NCBI GenBank assembly: GCA_024690695.1
Contig: JAILOS010000074.1
Coordinates: 1 to 60,521 of the forward strand
Length of the DNA: 60,521 nt
Direction: 5' to 3'
From: Oscillospiraceae bacterium
GTDB taxonomy: Bacteria; Bacillota_A; Clostridia; Oscillospirales; Oscillospiraceae
The translations under genes and the position numbers were made by a program. Below the pieces are notes generated by a model. That model saw only the letters and a program-made list of their open reading frames with translations. It searched no databases and was not told the origin of the DNA. Shown here in pieces: positions 1 to 8,457 of the stretch (position 1 is its first letter; the number at the start of each line of letters is the position of its first letter).

Positions 1-549
1 CCCATCGAGGACGTCTTCACGATCTCCGGCCGCGGCACCGTCGCTACCGGCCGTGCTGAGCGTGGCCCCGTCAAGATCGGCGACAAGGTCGAGATCGTCG
101 GCCTGAAGGACGAGTCCACCGAGCCCACCGTCCCCAGAAAAGCGATGTACCCAAAGACCCCCGAGTACGCCGCGGCCGGCGACAACGTGGGCTGACTGCT
201 CCGCGGCATCGCCAAGAAGTCCGTTGAGCGCGGCCAGGTTCTGGCGGCTCCGAAGAGCATCCACCCCCACACCAAGTTCAAGGGCCAGGTCTACGTCCTG
301 AGCAAGGAAGAGGGCGGCCGTCACACCCCGTTCTTCAACAACTACCGTCCCCAGTTCTACTTCCGCACCACCGACGTGACCGGCGTCATCACCCTGCCCG
401 CCGGCGTTGAGATGTGCATGCCCGGCGACAACGTCGACATGGACGTCGAGCTGATCACCCCGATCGCCATCGAGAACGGCCTTCGTTTCGCTATCCGCGA
501 GGGCGGCCGTACCGTCGGCTCCGGTGTCGTCATCGGCATCAACGAGTAA
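1..549 (+). CDS. tuf: Elongation factor Tu, 3' part, with in-frame TGA
   Basis: C-terminal part of EF-Tu, the GTPase that carries aminoacyl-tRNA to the ribosome. The 5' end lies outside the window. Domain II begins at once (GRGTVATGR) and domain III follows with [27 protein letters not shown] and the ending [17 protein letters not shown], all typical. Bases 121-195 are abnormal: the usual TVTGVEMFRK segment reads [10 protein letters not shown], and codon 193-195 is TGA where family members have Cys, Ala or Leu just before LLRGI. Flanking codons are perfect, so this may be a local sequencing or assembly error near the contig edge. A damaged second tuf copy is the alternative. The family call is certain; whether the gene is functional is not. 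Confidence 0.93.
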
Positions 550-591
550 GACTGAGCTTCCCGCAAGGGAAACTTCCCATTAACCAGAAAA

Positions 592-623
592 CGCTTTCCG
601 AGCCCGCTCGGAAAGCGTTTTTT
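592..623 (+). terminator. Rho-independent terminator after tuf
   Basis: Perfect 11-bp stem (592-602 with 607-617) with a 4-base CCCG loop, followed by six T residues (618-623). It lies 43 bases after the tuf stop and between convergent genes. Confidence 0.95.
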
Positions 624-648
624 GCGGTTCTGCGCCGCTGCGCCGCCG

Positions 649-1140
649 CTATTCTGAAAGCCGGAAGCCCGGAAGCCGCAGCGGCTTTCCGTCCAGCACG
701 GCCTGCACCAGCTCGTCGCCCCGATAGCGGAGCTTGAGCGAGAAGAAGGGCCGCTCCTCGTCGATCAGGCGCAGGAAGATCCGGTCGCCCTCCCAGATCG
801 GCAGCTCCGGCAGCCGGCTCCACGGCAGCCACGCAAGCTCTCCCTCCCGGCAGTCCGGCGGCTCGATGCGGGGACATTCGGCGGTGAAGAGGTGCACGAA
901 CTCCGCCTCCCAGACGTCTGAGACGAAGGTGACGATCCCGCGGTAGCGCCAGGCGTCCAGCCGCAGGCCGGTCTCCTCCCACACCTCGCGCAGCATGCAG
1001 TCCTCCGGGCTCTCGCCGGGCTCGAACTTGCCGCCCACGGCGATCCACTTGTCGCGGTTGCAGTCGCCCTCTTTTTTCGTGCGGTGCTGCAGCAGCACCT
1101 CGCCGCCGCAGCGCAGATAGCATTGGGTCGTATTCAGCAT
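649..1140 (-). CDS. Nudix hydrolase (8-oxo-dGTP diphosphatase-like)
   Basis: Small Nudix protein of 163 residues that probably hydrolyses a nucleoside diphosphate derivative such as oxidised dGTP. A complete Nudix box is visible at residues 37-59: G37, E43, R51, E52, E55, E56, G58. It follows WIAVGGKFEPGE, the usual MutT-like entry. An upstream ATG at 1170 overlaps a TATAAT box, so it would lie at or before the transcription start. The ATG at 1140 has GGAGGA seven bases upstream and is preferred. The gene converges on tuf. The substrate cannot be set from sequence; the closest style is the short-chain MutT/YtkD group. Confidence 0.85.
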   Translation of the reverse strand: MLNTTQCYLRCGGEVLLQHRTKKEGDCNRDKWIAVGGKFEPGESPEDCMLREVWEETGLRLDAWRYRGIVTFVSDVWEAEFVHLFTAECPRIEPPDCREGELAWLPWSRLPELPIWEGDRIFLRLIDEERPFFSLKLRYRGDELVQAVLDGKPLRLPGFRLSE

Positions 1141-1168
1141 GGCTCCGTCCTCCGATCCGCTTTTTTCC

Positions 1169-1197
1169 ATTATAGCACGCCGGGAAGCGCTTGAGAA
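1169..1197 (-). promoter_or_regulatory. Promoter of the Nudix gene
   Basis: On the minus strand: TTCTCA, 17-bp spacer, then TATAAT (plus-strand 1192-1197 and 1169-1174). The -10 is perfect and the -35 matches four of six bases. It rules out the longer Nudix start at 1170. Confidence 0.65.
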
Positions 1198-1212
1198 GAC
1201 GCTTTCCGGCTC

Positions 1213-1241
1213 TTGTAAGCCTGCGGGAAACGTGATATAAT
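1213..1241 (+). promoter_or_regulatory. Promoter of the ABC exporter operon
   Basis: TTGTAA (1213-1218), 17-bp spacer, TATAAT (1236-1241), located 48 bases before the first ABC gene. It is divergent from the Nudix promoter. Confidence 0.8.
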
Positions 1242-1289
1242 TACAGTGATACGCTCAACAACCCTCCATTGAAGGAATAACGGTGCGAC

Positions 1290-3122
1290 ATGGACAACAA
1301 GGAACAACAAAAACAGAAAACGAGCGGTGCCGCGCTGATCTGGCGGTTTCTCCGGGGCAGCAAGCGCTATTTCGCCGTGGCCGTTGTGTCGGCGGCGGTG
1401 GGCTCGCTGGCGGAGATGATCAACCCCCAGATCATTCGCGTCGCGCTCGACCATGTGATCGGCTCGGCCCCGCTCGACTCGCTGTCGGAGCTCGGCCGCG
1501 CGCTGATCGCGCGCGCGGGCGGCGTCGGCTGGCTGCGGGAGAACCTCTGGGCGATGGCGCTGGCTATCGTCTGCGTCGCCTTTTTCGGCGTGATCGGGCA
1601 GTATCTGTTCCGCGTGTGCAACACGAAGGGCGCCGAGACCCTGGTCAAGACGATGCGCGACCGGCTCTACGCCCATATCGCGCGCCTGCCCTTCGGCTGG
1701 CACATGAAAAACCGCACCGGCGACATCATTCAGCGCTGCACCTCGGACATCGACACGCTCAAGCGCTTCGTGTCCGAGCAGCTCACCTCGGTCTTCCGCA
1801 TCACGATCCTGCTGATCCTCTCGATGATCTTCATGATCGGCATGGACCCGCTGCTGGCGCTGATCGCGCTCGTGCCGACGCCCTTCATCATCGCCTACTC
1901 GATGCGCTTCCACAGGAAGATCGGCAAGGGCTTCCTCGACTGCGACGAGAACGAGGGCAAGCTCTCCGCGATGGCGCAGGAGAACCTGACCGGCGTGCGC
2001 GTCGTGCGCGCCTTCGGCCGCGAGCGCTATGAGAAGGACCGCTTCGAGGCGCACAACGAGTATTACACGGGGCTGTGGGTCAAGCTCAGCCGCGTGATGA
2101 GCACCTACTGGAGCTCGGCGGACGTTTTCTCCGGCCTGCAGGTGATGCTGGTCGTGGTCTTCGGCGCGGTGTTCTGCATCCGCGGCCGCATGATCCCCGG
2201 CGAATACGTCGCCTTCCTGTCCTATAACCAGCTCCTCGTCTGGCCGATCCGCATGCTGGGCCGCATGATCTCCGAGATGAGCAAGGCCGGCGTTTCGATG
2301 GAGCGCATCGCCTACATCATGGACTCGGAGGAGGAGCGGGACGAGCCCGACGCCGTAGACGCCGACATGAGCGGCGACATCCGCTTCGAGCACGTAAACT
2401 TCGGCTACGAGGGCAGCCCGCAGATGCTCTTCGATATCGACTTCACGCTCCCCGCCGGCACGACGCTGGGCATCCTCGGCGGCACCGGCAGCGGCAAATC
2501 CACGATGATGGCGCTGCTGGACAAGCTCTATCCGATCGAAGAGGGCAAGGGCCGCATCACGATCGGCGGGGTGGACATCCGCAGGATCCGCACCGGGCAT
2601 CTCCGCCGCAGCATCGGCATGGTGCTGCAGGAACCCTATCTCTTCTCGCGCACGCTGGAGGAGAACATCGCCATCACCCGCCCGAAGCTCAGCCGGGAGG
2701 AGGTGCGCGAGGCGGCCCGCGCCGCCTGCCTCGACGAGACGATCGAGAGCTTTGCCAAGGGATACGAGACCTTCGTCGGCGAGCGCGGCGTCACGCTCTC
2801 CGGCGGCCAGAAGCAGCGCGCGGCCATCGCCCGCACGCTGACGCAGAACACGCCCATCATGATCTTCGACGACTCGCTCTCCGCCGTCGACACGGAGACC
2901 GACGCGAAGATCCGCGCCGCGCTGCAGAAGCGCTTCGGCACGGCCAGCGTCATCCTGATCTCCCACCGCATCACGACGCTGTCGAAGGCCGACCAGATCC
3001 TCGTGCTCGAGCGCGGCCGCATCGTCGAGCGCGGCAGCCACGACGAGCTGAAAAAGGCCGGCGGGATCTACCAGAAGATCTATGAGATCCAGTCCGGCGC
3101 GGGAGAGGAGGCGGCGGTATGA
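1290..3122 (+). CDS. ABC exporter half-transporter, subunit 1 (degenerate catalytic site)
   Basis: Fused membrane and ATPase half of a multidrug-type ABC exporter (610 residues). A six-helix transmembrane domain fills residues 30-330 and is followed by a nucleotide-binding domain: Walker A GGTGSGKST near 397, signature LSGGQKQR near 503, and a Walker B ending in FDDS near 525 where the usual catalytic Glu is Asp. SHR is the H-loop. This loss of Glu, paired with the altered signature of the next gene, is the known pattern of heterodimeric exporters such as BmrCD or TM287/288. AAGGAA lies 12 bases before the ATG. The last codons overlap the next start (ATGA at 3119-3122), so the two subunits are translationally coupled. 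The transported compound is unknown. Confidence 0.92.
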   Translation: MDNKEQQKQKTSGAALIWRFLRGSKRYFAVAVVSAAVGSLAEMINPQIIRVALDHVIGSAPLDSLSELGRALIARAGGVGWLRENLWAMALAIVCVAFFGVIGQYLFRVCNTKGAETLVKTMRDRLYAHIARLPFGWHMKNRTGDIIQRCTSDIDTLKRFVSEQLTSVFRITILLILSMIFMIGMDPLLALIALVPTPFIIAYSMRFHRKIGKGFLDCDENEGKLSAMAQENLTGVRVVRAFGRERYEKDRFEAHNEYYTGLWVKLSRVMSTYWSSADVFSGLQVMLVVVFGAVFCIRGRMIPGEYVAFLSYNQLLVWPIRMLGRMISEMSKAGVSMERIAYIMDSEEERDEPDAVDADMSGDIRFEHVNFGYEGSPQMLFDIDFTLPAGTTLGILGGTGSGKSTMMALLDKLYPIEEGKGRITIGGVDIRRIRTGHLRRSIGMVLQEPYLFSRTLEENIAITRPKLSREEVREAARAACLDETIESFAKGYETFVGERGVTLSGGQKQRAAIARTLTQNTPIMIFDDSLSAVDTETDAKIRAALQKRFGTASVILISHRITTLSKADQILVLERGRIVERGSHDELKKAGGIYQKIYEIQSGAGEEAAV

Positions 3123-4930
3123 GCGAAAAGAGAGAAAAGAGCCGCTCGCTCCCCTTCTTCGGCGTGCCGAAGCTCTTCCCCTACGTCCGGAAGTACGCCC
3201 CGCATCTGGCGTACATGGTCTGTCTCGGCCTGCTCGCCAGCGTGATCGACGTCTGCCTGCCGCTGCTGCAGCGCTATTCGATCAACCACTTCGTCGGCGG
3301 GAAGACGCTGGACACGCTGGCGATCTACGTCGTGATCTACGTCTCGGCGGTCTGCTTCTCGGCCGTGATGAACTTCTTGTCCACCTACCGGGCCTCCTGC
3401 GTCGAGGTCTGGATCGACCGGGATCTGCGCAACATGGCCTTCGACCATCTGCAGACCCTGTCCTTCTCCTACTTCAACCAGAACAGCGTGGGCTACATCC
3501 ACTCCCGCGTCATGAGCGACACCTCGCGCATCGGCACGCTCTTCTCCTGGAGCCTGATGGAGGCCGTGTGGCACTTCTCCTATCTGATCGGCGCCGTCGC
3601 GGTGATGCTGGCGGTCAACGCCCGGCTCGCGCTGCTGGTCATGCTGATCCTGCCGCTGATCATCCTGCTCTACTCCGTCTTCCAGGCGAAGCTGATCCGC
3701 GTCAACCGCCGGGTGCGCGAGATCAACTCGAAGATCACCGGCGACTTCAACGAGGGCATCACCGGCGCGCGCACGATCAAGACGCTGGCCATCGAGGACA
3801 AGATGGACAGGGACTTCGTCGCCGACACCGCCGAGATGAAAAAGACCTCGGTGAAGGCGGCGCGGCTGCGCGGCCTCTTCTCGGCCACGATGGGCTTCGC
3901 CTCCTCGCTCGCGCTGGCGATCGTCCTGTGGAAGGGCGGCGTCATCGCCGAGACGGAGATCGGCACCTTCACGATGTTCATGTCCTACGCGCAGGGCATG
4001 ATGGAGCCCGTCCGCTGGCTGATCGACGCGATCTCCGACCTGATCACGACGCAGGTGAACATCGAGCGCCTGACGAAGCTGCTCGAGACGAAGTCCGACG
4101 TGACCGACACGCCGGAGGTCGTCGAGCGCTACGGCGACAGCTTCGAGCCGAAGCGCGAAAACTGGGAGGAGCTGCACGGAGACCTCGCCTTCGAGGACGT
4201 GTCCTTCAAGTATCCGGACGGCGACGAGATGGTGCTGGAGCATTTCAATCTCGAGATCCCCTTCGGCTCCAACATCGCCATCGTCGGCGAGACCGGCGCG
4301 GGCAAATCCACGCTCGTCAACCTCCTCTGCCGCTTTTACGAGCCCACCGCGGGCCGCGTGCTGATCGACGGGCGCGACGCGCGCGAGCGCAGCCAGCTCT
4401 GGCTGCACGCCTCGATCGGCTACGTGCTGCAGACGCCGCATCTTTTCTCCGGCACCGTGCGGGAAAACCTGCTCTACGGCAATCCCGACGCGACGGAGGA
4501 GCAGATCGCCGCGGCGCTGCGGCTGGTCTCCGCTCAGGAGGTGGTCGACCGGCTGGAAAAGGGCCTCGACACCGACGTCGGCGAGGGCGGCGACCTGCTG
4601 TCCACCGGCGAGAAGCAGCTGCTCAGCTTCGCCCGCGCGATCCTCGCCGACCCGAAGATCCTCGTGCTCGACGAGGCGACCTCCTCGGTCGACACGATGA
4701 CCGAGCAGAAGATCCAGACGGCCATCGACACGATCATCCGCGGGCGCACCTCCGTCGTCATCGCGCACCGGCTTTCGACCGTGCAGAACGCCGACCGGAT
4801 CCTGGTCGTCAAAAACGGCCGGATCGTCGAGCAGGGCACGCACCGCGAGCTGCTGGCCCTGAAGGGCTATTATTACGAGCTGTACACCCGCCAGTACGAG
4901 GACGAGGCGACGCATTCCGTCCTCGGCTGA
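3119..4930 (+). CDS. ABC exporter half-transporter, subunit 2
   Basis: Partner half-transporter (603 residues) with the same membrane-ATPase order. Walker A GETGAGKST is near residue 391, and the Walker B LVLDEATSS near 517 keeps the catalytic Glu. The H-loop reads IAHRLSTV. The signature is LSTGEKQ rather than LSGGQ. In a head-to-tail dimer this altered signature faces subunit 1's Glu-less site, leaving one competent and one degenerate site. The start overlaps subunit 1 by four bases. mntP follows after 20 bases and is probably co-transcribed. Confidence 0.92.
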   Translation: MSEKREKSRSLPFFGVPKLFPYVRKYAPHLAYMVCLGLLASVIDVCLPLLQRYSINHFVGGKTLDTLAIYVVIYVSAVCFSAVMNFLSTYRASCVEVWIDRDLRNMAFDHLQTLSFSYFNQNSVGYIHSRVMSDTSRIGTLFSWSLMEAVWHFSYLIGAVAVMLAVNARLALLVMLILPLIILLYSVFQAKLIRVNRRVREINSKITGDFNEGITGARTIKTLAIEDKMDRDFVADTAEMKKTSVKAARLRGLFSATMGFASSLALAIVLWKGGVIAETEIGTFTMFMSYAQGMMEPVRWLIDAISDLITTQVNIERLTKLLETKSDVTDTPEVVERYGDSFEPKRENWEELHGDLAFEDVSFKYPDGDEMVLEHFNLEIPFGSNIAIVGETGAGKSTLVNLLCRFYEPTAGRVLIDGRDARERSQLWLHASIGYVLQTPHLFSGTVRENLLYGNPDATEEQIAAALRLVSAQEVVDRLEKGLDTDVGEGGDLLSTGEKQLLSFARAILADPKILVLDEATSSVDTMTEQKIQTAIDTIIRGRTSVVIAHRLSTVQNADRILVVKNGRIVEQGTHRELLALKGYYYELYTRQYEDEATHSVLG

Positions 4931-4950
4931 AGGAAGAGGAGAGATAAACC

Positions 4951-5520
4951 GTGCATTTTCTCGAATTGCTGCTGATCGCCGTGGGCCTGAGCATGGACGC
5001 CTTCGCCGTGTCCGTGTGCAAGGGGCTGAGCGTGCGGCGGCTTCAGCCGCGCCACGCGCTGCTGGCCGGGCTCTATTTCGGCGGCTTCCAGTTTCTGATG
5101 CCGGTGATCGGCTGGCTGCTCGGCGTGCGCTTCCAGACGCTGATCGAGAACCTCGACCACTGGATCGCCTTCGGCCTGCTGGCCGTCATCGGCGCGAGCA
5201 TGATCCGGGAGGCCTTCCAGAAGGAGGAGGAGCTCAACGACGACTTCGGCTTCAAAACGATGCTGCTGCTGGCCGTCGCCACGAGCATCGACGCGCTGGC
5301 CGTCGGCGTGACCTTCGCCTTCCTGCAGGTGCGCATCCTGCCCGCCGCCGGGCTGATCGGCGTGACGACCTTCCTGCTGTCGGCCGTCGGCATCAAGGTC
5401 GGCGCGGTGTTCGGCGCGCGCTGGAAATCCGGCGCGGAGATCGCGGGCGGCTGCATCCTGATCCTGATCGGCCTCAAGATCCTGCTCGAGCATCTGGGGA
5501 TCGTCGAGTTTCCGTTCTGA
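4951..5520 (+). CDS. mntP: Manganese efflux pump MntP
   Basis: Membrane protein of 189 residues in the MntP family (DUF204), which exports Mn(II). Two internal repeats carry the family's key aspartates: GLSMDAFAVSVCKGL at the N terminus and TSIDALAVGVTFAF near residue 111. Six hydrophobic segments are visible and the length is typical. A GAGGAG ribosome site precedes a GTG start, 20 bases after the ABC exporter. No yybP-ykoY-like leader is present, because the gene sits at the end of an operon. What follows to 5651 is AT-rich and has only a weak hairpin (CTTAA/TTAAG). Confidence 0.9.
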   Translation: MHFLELLLIAVGLSMDAFAVSVCKGLSVRRLQPRHALLAGLYFGGFQFLMPVIGWLLGVRFQTLIENLDHWIAFGLLAVIGASMIREAFQKEEELNDDFGFKTMLLLAVATSIDALAVGVTFAFLQVRILPAAGLIGVTTFLLSAVGIKVGAVFGARWKSGAEIAGGCILILIGLKILLEHLGIVEFPF

Positions 5521-5651
5521 GAGCACGGGGCAAATCTTAATTTTGTGAATTTTTGGCTTAATATCCTTAAGAATCGGGCAAAAGGATACAAATTCCGACC
5601 CGGCTGCGGTATATTGTGAATATACCGATCGCAGAGGAAGGGGGGCTGCCG

Positions 5652-6350
5652 ATGGACGAAAAGCAAAAACGTCCGGCTCCGGCGGGAAAGAAGCGCTGGC
5701 TTCTTCTCGCGGTTTTGCTGCTGGCCGCGGCAAGCCTGATCTTCCTGCTTACGCGCGTCAGGAGCTGGTCGGAGCGGCAGGAGAAGACCAAGCTGCTGAC
5801 GATCGTCGACCGGGATCACCCGGTGGCGGCGGACTATAACGTGGAGTTTACGCTGCTGGGCGGCGGGCAGATGGTCGATTCCCGCTGCGTGGACGACCTT
5901 GAGCTGATGCTGAAGGCCTGCGCCGAAGCCGGCGGGGCGCCGGAGCTGCGCGGCAGCTTCCGCACCTGGGGCGCGCAGGAGGCCATCTACGAGGAGGCCC
6001 TCGCGGCGCTGATCGCCGAGGGGCTGGACGCGGAGAAGGCCGCCGCGGCGCTGGAGCGGCGCACGCCGCTGCCCGGCTGCAGCGAGCACGAGCTGGGGCT
6101 CGCGGTGGATATCGGCGAGCAGGGCTCGGAGCTCCCGCTCGAGCGGCAGGGAGACAGCTTCACGCTCCGCTGGCTGGCCGAAAACTGCTGGGATTTCGGC
6201 TTTATCGTCCGCTATCCCGAAGGCAAGACCGCGATCACCGGCATGGAGGCGCAGCCCTGGCATTTCCGCTACGTCGGGCGCGAGGCCGCCGCGCAGATCC
6301 GCGATCTGGATCTGACGCTGGAGGAGTACATCCAAATGTTTTATTCCTGA
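5652..6350 (+). CDS. VanY/DdcY-type D-alanyl-D-alanine carboxypeptidase
   Basis: Peptidase of the M15B group (232 residues) that trims the terminal D-Ala of peptidoglycan stems outside the membrane. One N-terminal membrane anchor (about residues 17-36) precedes the catalytic domain. Zinc-site motifs are intact: SEHELGLAVDI (His and Asp) and GMEAQPWHFRYVG (Glu and His). The upstream ATG at 5616 overlaps a TATATT box and has no ribosome site. The ATG at 5652 follows AGGAAGGGGGG and is chosen. It is a single-gene unit with its own terminator. Resistance is not implied, since such enzymes are common housekeeping cell-wall editors. Confidence 0.88.
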   Translation: MDEKQKRPAPAGKKRWLLLAVLLLAAASLIFLLTRVRSWSERQEKTKLLTIVDRDHPVAADYNVEFTLLGGGQMVDSRCVDDLELMLKACAEAGGAPELRGSFRTWGAQEAIYEEALAALIAEGLDAEKAAAALERRTPLPGCSEHELGLAVDIGEQGSELPLERQGDSFTLRWLAENCWDFGFIVRYPEGKTAITGMEAQPWHFRYVGREAAAQIRDLDLTLEEYIQMFYS

Positions 6351-6377
6351 TCGGCCGGGCTTTTCCCGGCCGATTTT
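6351..6377 (+). terminator. Terminator of the carboxypeptidase gene
   Basis: Perfect 9-bp stem TCGGCCGGG/CCCGGCCGA with a 5-base loop, then TTTT. It starts right after the stop codon. Confidence 0.9.
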
Positions 6378-6382
6378 GCTTG

Positions 6383-6411
6383 TTGACACGGTTCGGGCGA
6401 TTTGTTAAGAT
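6383..6411 (+). promoter_or_regulatory. Promoter of guaB
   Basis: Perfect TTGACA (6383-6388), 17-bp spacer, TAAGAT (6406-6411), 36 bases before the guaB start. No guanine/xanthine riboswitch would fit in the short leader. Confidence 0.8.
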
Positions 6412-6446
6412 AAGTAAAATCCATAACGAACAAGGAGAACAAGGAT

Positions 6447-7958
6447 ATGGCCGTTTACTACAACGAACCCTCCCGCACCTTCAGCGAATACCTGCTGATC
6501 CCCGGCCTGACCCCGGAAAACTGCCGGCCGGAGAACGTGTCTCTGCGCACCCCGCTGGTCAAGTTCCGCAAGGGGGAGGAGGAATGCCCCCTCTGCCTCA
6601 ACATTCCGCTGACCTCCGCGATCATGCAGTCGGTCTCCAACGACACGATGGCCGTCGCGCTGGCGAAGGAGGGCGGCCTGTCCTTTATCTACGGCTCACA
6701 GACGATTGAGAACCAGGCGGCGATGGTCCGCAAGGTCAAGAACCACAAGGCGGGCTTCGTCGTCAGCGCCTCGAACCTGACCCCGGACGCGACGCTCGCG
6801 GACGTGCTGGCGCTCAAGGAGAAAAACGGCTTCTCCACGATCGCCGTCACCGAGGACGCCACGCCCAACGGCCGCCTGCTCGGCCTCGTCACCAGCCGGG
6901 ACTACCGCGTGTCCCGCATGGAGCTCGACACGCCGGTGAGGGACTTCATGACGCCGCGGGAGAAGCTCGTCACCGCCCCGGCGGAGACCTCGCTGAAAGA
7001 GGCCAACGACATCATCTGGGACCACAAGCTCAACAACCTCCCGATCGTCGACGAGCGGGATCATCTGCTGTACTTCGTCTTCCGCAAGGACTACGCCGAG
7101 CACAAGGAGCATCCGCTCGGCCTGCAGGACGAGCAGAAGCGCTATCGCGTCGGCGCCGGCATCAACACCCGCGACTACGCCCAGCGCGTGCCCGCGCTGC
7201 TCGAGGCGGGCGTGGACGTGCTGTGCATCGACTCGTCCGACGGCTATACCGCCCGCCAGAAGCGCACGCTCGACTATGTCCGCGAGCAGTACGGCGACAG
7301 CGTCAAGGTCGGCGCCGGCAACGTCGTGGACCGCGACGGCTTCCTCTATCTCGCCGAGGCCGGGGCCGATTTCGTCAAGGTCGGCATCGGCGGCGGCTCG
7401 ATCTGCATCACCCGCGAGACGAAGGGCATCGGACGCGGCCAGGCCACGGCGGTCATCGAGGTCGCCGCGGCGCGCGACGAGTATTTCAAAAAGACCGGCG
7501 TGTATATCCCGATCTGCTCCGACGGCGGCATCGTGCACGACTACCACATGACGCTGGCGCTGGCGATGGGCGCGGATTTCCTGATGCTCGGGCGCTACTT
7601 TGCCCGCTTCGACGAGAGCCCCAACCCCCGCCTGATGGTCAACGGCCAGTACGTCAAGGAGTACTGGGGCGAGGGCTCCAACCGCGCGCGCAACTGGCAG
7701 CGCTACGACCTCGGCGGCAAGGGCTCGCTGATGTTCGAGGAGGGCGTCGACTCCTACGTGGCCTACGCCGGACCCCTGCAGGACAACGTCGCCAAGAGCC
7801 TGTACAAGGTCAAGTCCACGATGTGCAACTGCGGCGCGTCCTCGATCGAGGAGCTGCAGCAGAAGGCGCGGCTGACGCTTGTGTCCGCCACCAGCATCGT
7901 CGAGGGCGGCTACCACGACGTGACGCTGCGCAAGATCAGCACCGACAGCGCCGGCTGA
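6447..7958 (+). CDS. guaB: IMP dehydrogenase
   Basis: Converts IMP to XMP, the committed step of GMP synthesis (503 residues, the usual length of the clostridial long form). The TIM barrel is interrupted by a CBS pair at about residues 100-220. The catalytic-loop motif [11 protein letters not shown] holds the active Cys near residue 320, and the flap region has [12 protein letters not shown]. The variant GGGS in place of GPGS is common in this clostridial subgroup as I remember it. AAGGAG lies nine bases before the ATG. It appears to be monocistronic. Confidence 0.93.
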   Translation: MAVYYNEPSRTFSEYLLIPGLTPENCRPENVSLRTPLVKFRKGEEECPLCLNIPLTSAIMQSVSNDTMAVALAKEGGLSFIYGSQTIENQAAMVRKVKNHKAGFVVSASNLTPDATLADVLALKEKNGFSTIAVTEDATPNGRLLGLVTSRDYRVSRMELDTPVRDFMTPREKLVTAPAETSLKEANDIIWDHKLNNLPIVDERDHLLYFVFRKDYAEHKEHPLGLQDEQKRYRVGAGINTRDYAQRVPALLEAGVDVLCIDSSDGYTARQKRTLDYVREQYGDSVKVGAGNVVDRDGFLYLAEAGADFVKVGIGGGSICITRETKGIGRGQATAVIEVAAARDEYFKKTGVYIPICSDGGIVHDYHMTLALAMGADFLMLGRYFARFDESPNPRLMVNGQYVKEYWGEGSNRARNWQRYDLGGKGSLMFEEGVDSYVAYAGPLQDNVAKSLYKVKSTMCNCGASSIEELQQKARLTLVSATSIVEGGYHDVTLRKISTDSAG

Positions 7959-7969
7959 GCGCGGAAGAG

Positions 7970-8031
7970 ACGGAGAAACGGAAAGAAGAAACGGAGAAAC
8001 GGAAAAAGGGGCCGCGGCTTGCCGCGGCCCC
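7970..8031 (+). repeat. Direct repeat and hairpin after guaB
   Basis: A 15-base direct repeat, ACGGAGAAACGGAAA, occurs at 7970-7984 and 7991-8005 (period 21). It is followed by a GC-rich 11-base inverted repeat (8008-8018 and 8021-8031) with almost no loop and no T-tract. The hairpin may end guaB transcription or protect its 3' end. Confidence 0.6.
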
Positions 8032-8034
8032 TGA

Positions 8035-8380
8035 CCTGTCATCCCGAGGAGCCGCAGGCGACGAAGGATCTGCAAGGAGAATTCGGAATGGAGGAAACGG
8101 GGATTTCCCTCGTTTTTCGCCGCAGAGTCTTCGCCGGCGCCCAGAATGGCAGACTTTTTAGGTTTCAGCGGAACGGGCGACCGCAGGGGCGACCCTTGCG
8201 GTCGCCCGCTGCCTTCCCCGCCGCAGCGGGGAAGGCTTTTCCGCCGTAGGGGCGGATATTATCCGCCCGTCGGAGCAAGGCAATTATCCGATCAACGGGA
8301 CGCCGAGGGCGGCGTCCCCTACGACGAACAGCCGACCCTCGCATCCACCCCGCAGGGACGAGCATCGCTCGTCCGCGCAG
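8035..8380. repeat. Cluster of short palindromic repeat units
   Basis: Non-coding stretch between guaB and the pullulanase gene. It opens with a phrase (TGTCATCCCGAGGAGCCGC, from 8037) that I remember as a dispersed intergenic sequence in gut Firmicutes. Five unrelated palindromes follow head to tail: GGTCGCCC-type arms near 8175-8207, CCTTCCCCGC/GCGGGGAAGG near 8211-8234, GGGCGGATA/TATCCGCCC near 8246-8265, GGGACGCC/GGCGTCCC near 8298-8320, and GGACGAGC/GCTCGTCC near 8356-8374. Several are preceded by GTAGGGG- or CGCAGGG-like tags. I see no gene here. Confidence 0.6.
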
Positions 8381-8394
8381 CATCTGTGAACAGA

Positions 8395-8443
8395 CAAAAA
8401 ACAGTGAGACGAAATCGGAAAACCGATTTCGTCTCACTGTTTT
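8395..8443. terminator. Bidirectional terminator between guaB and the pullulanase gene
   Basis: Perfect 18-bp stem (8401-8418 with 8423-8440) and a 4-base loop AAAA. An A-tract lies on the left and a T-tract on the right, so it can work on both strands. It is 15 bases past the pullulanase stop on the minus strand. Confidence 0.93.
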
Positions 8444-8457
8444 GCCGTCTTCGGGTT

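Noticed and set aside
193..195. TGA in tuf as selenocysteine or programmed recoding
   Set aside because: The residue is not catalytic, no SECIS-like hairpin follows, and the neighbouring patch is also abnormal, so an artefact or a pseudogene is simpler.
5616..5651. Upstream ATG as the start of the carboxypeptidase
   Set aside because: It overlaps a TATATT box and has no ribosome site; the ATG at 5652 has an excellent one.
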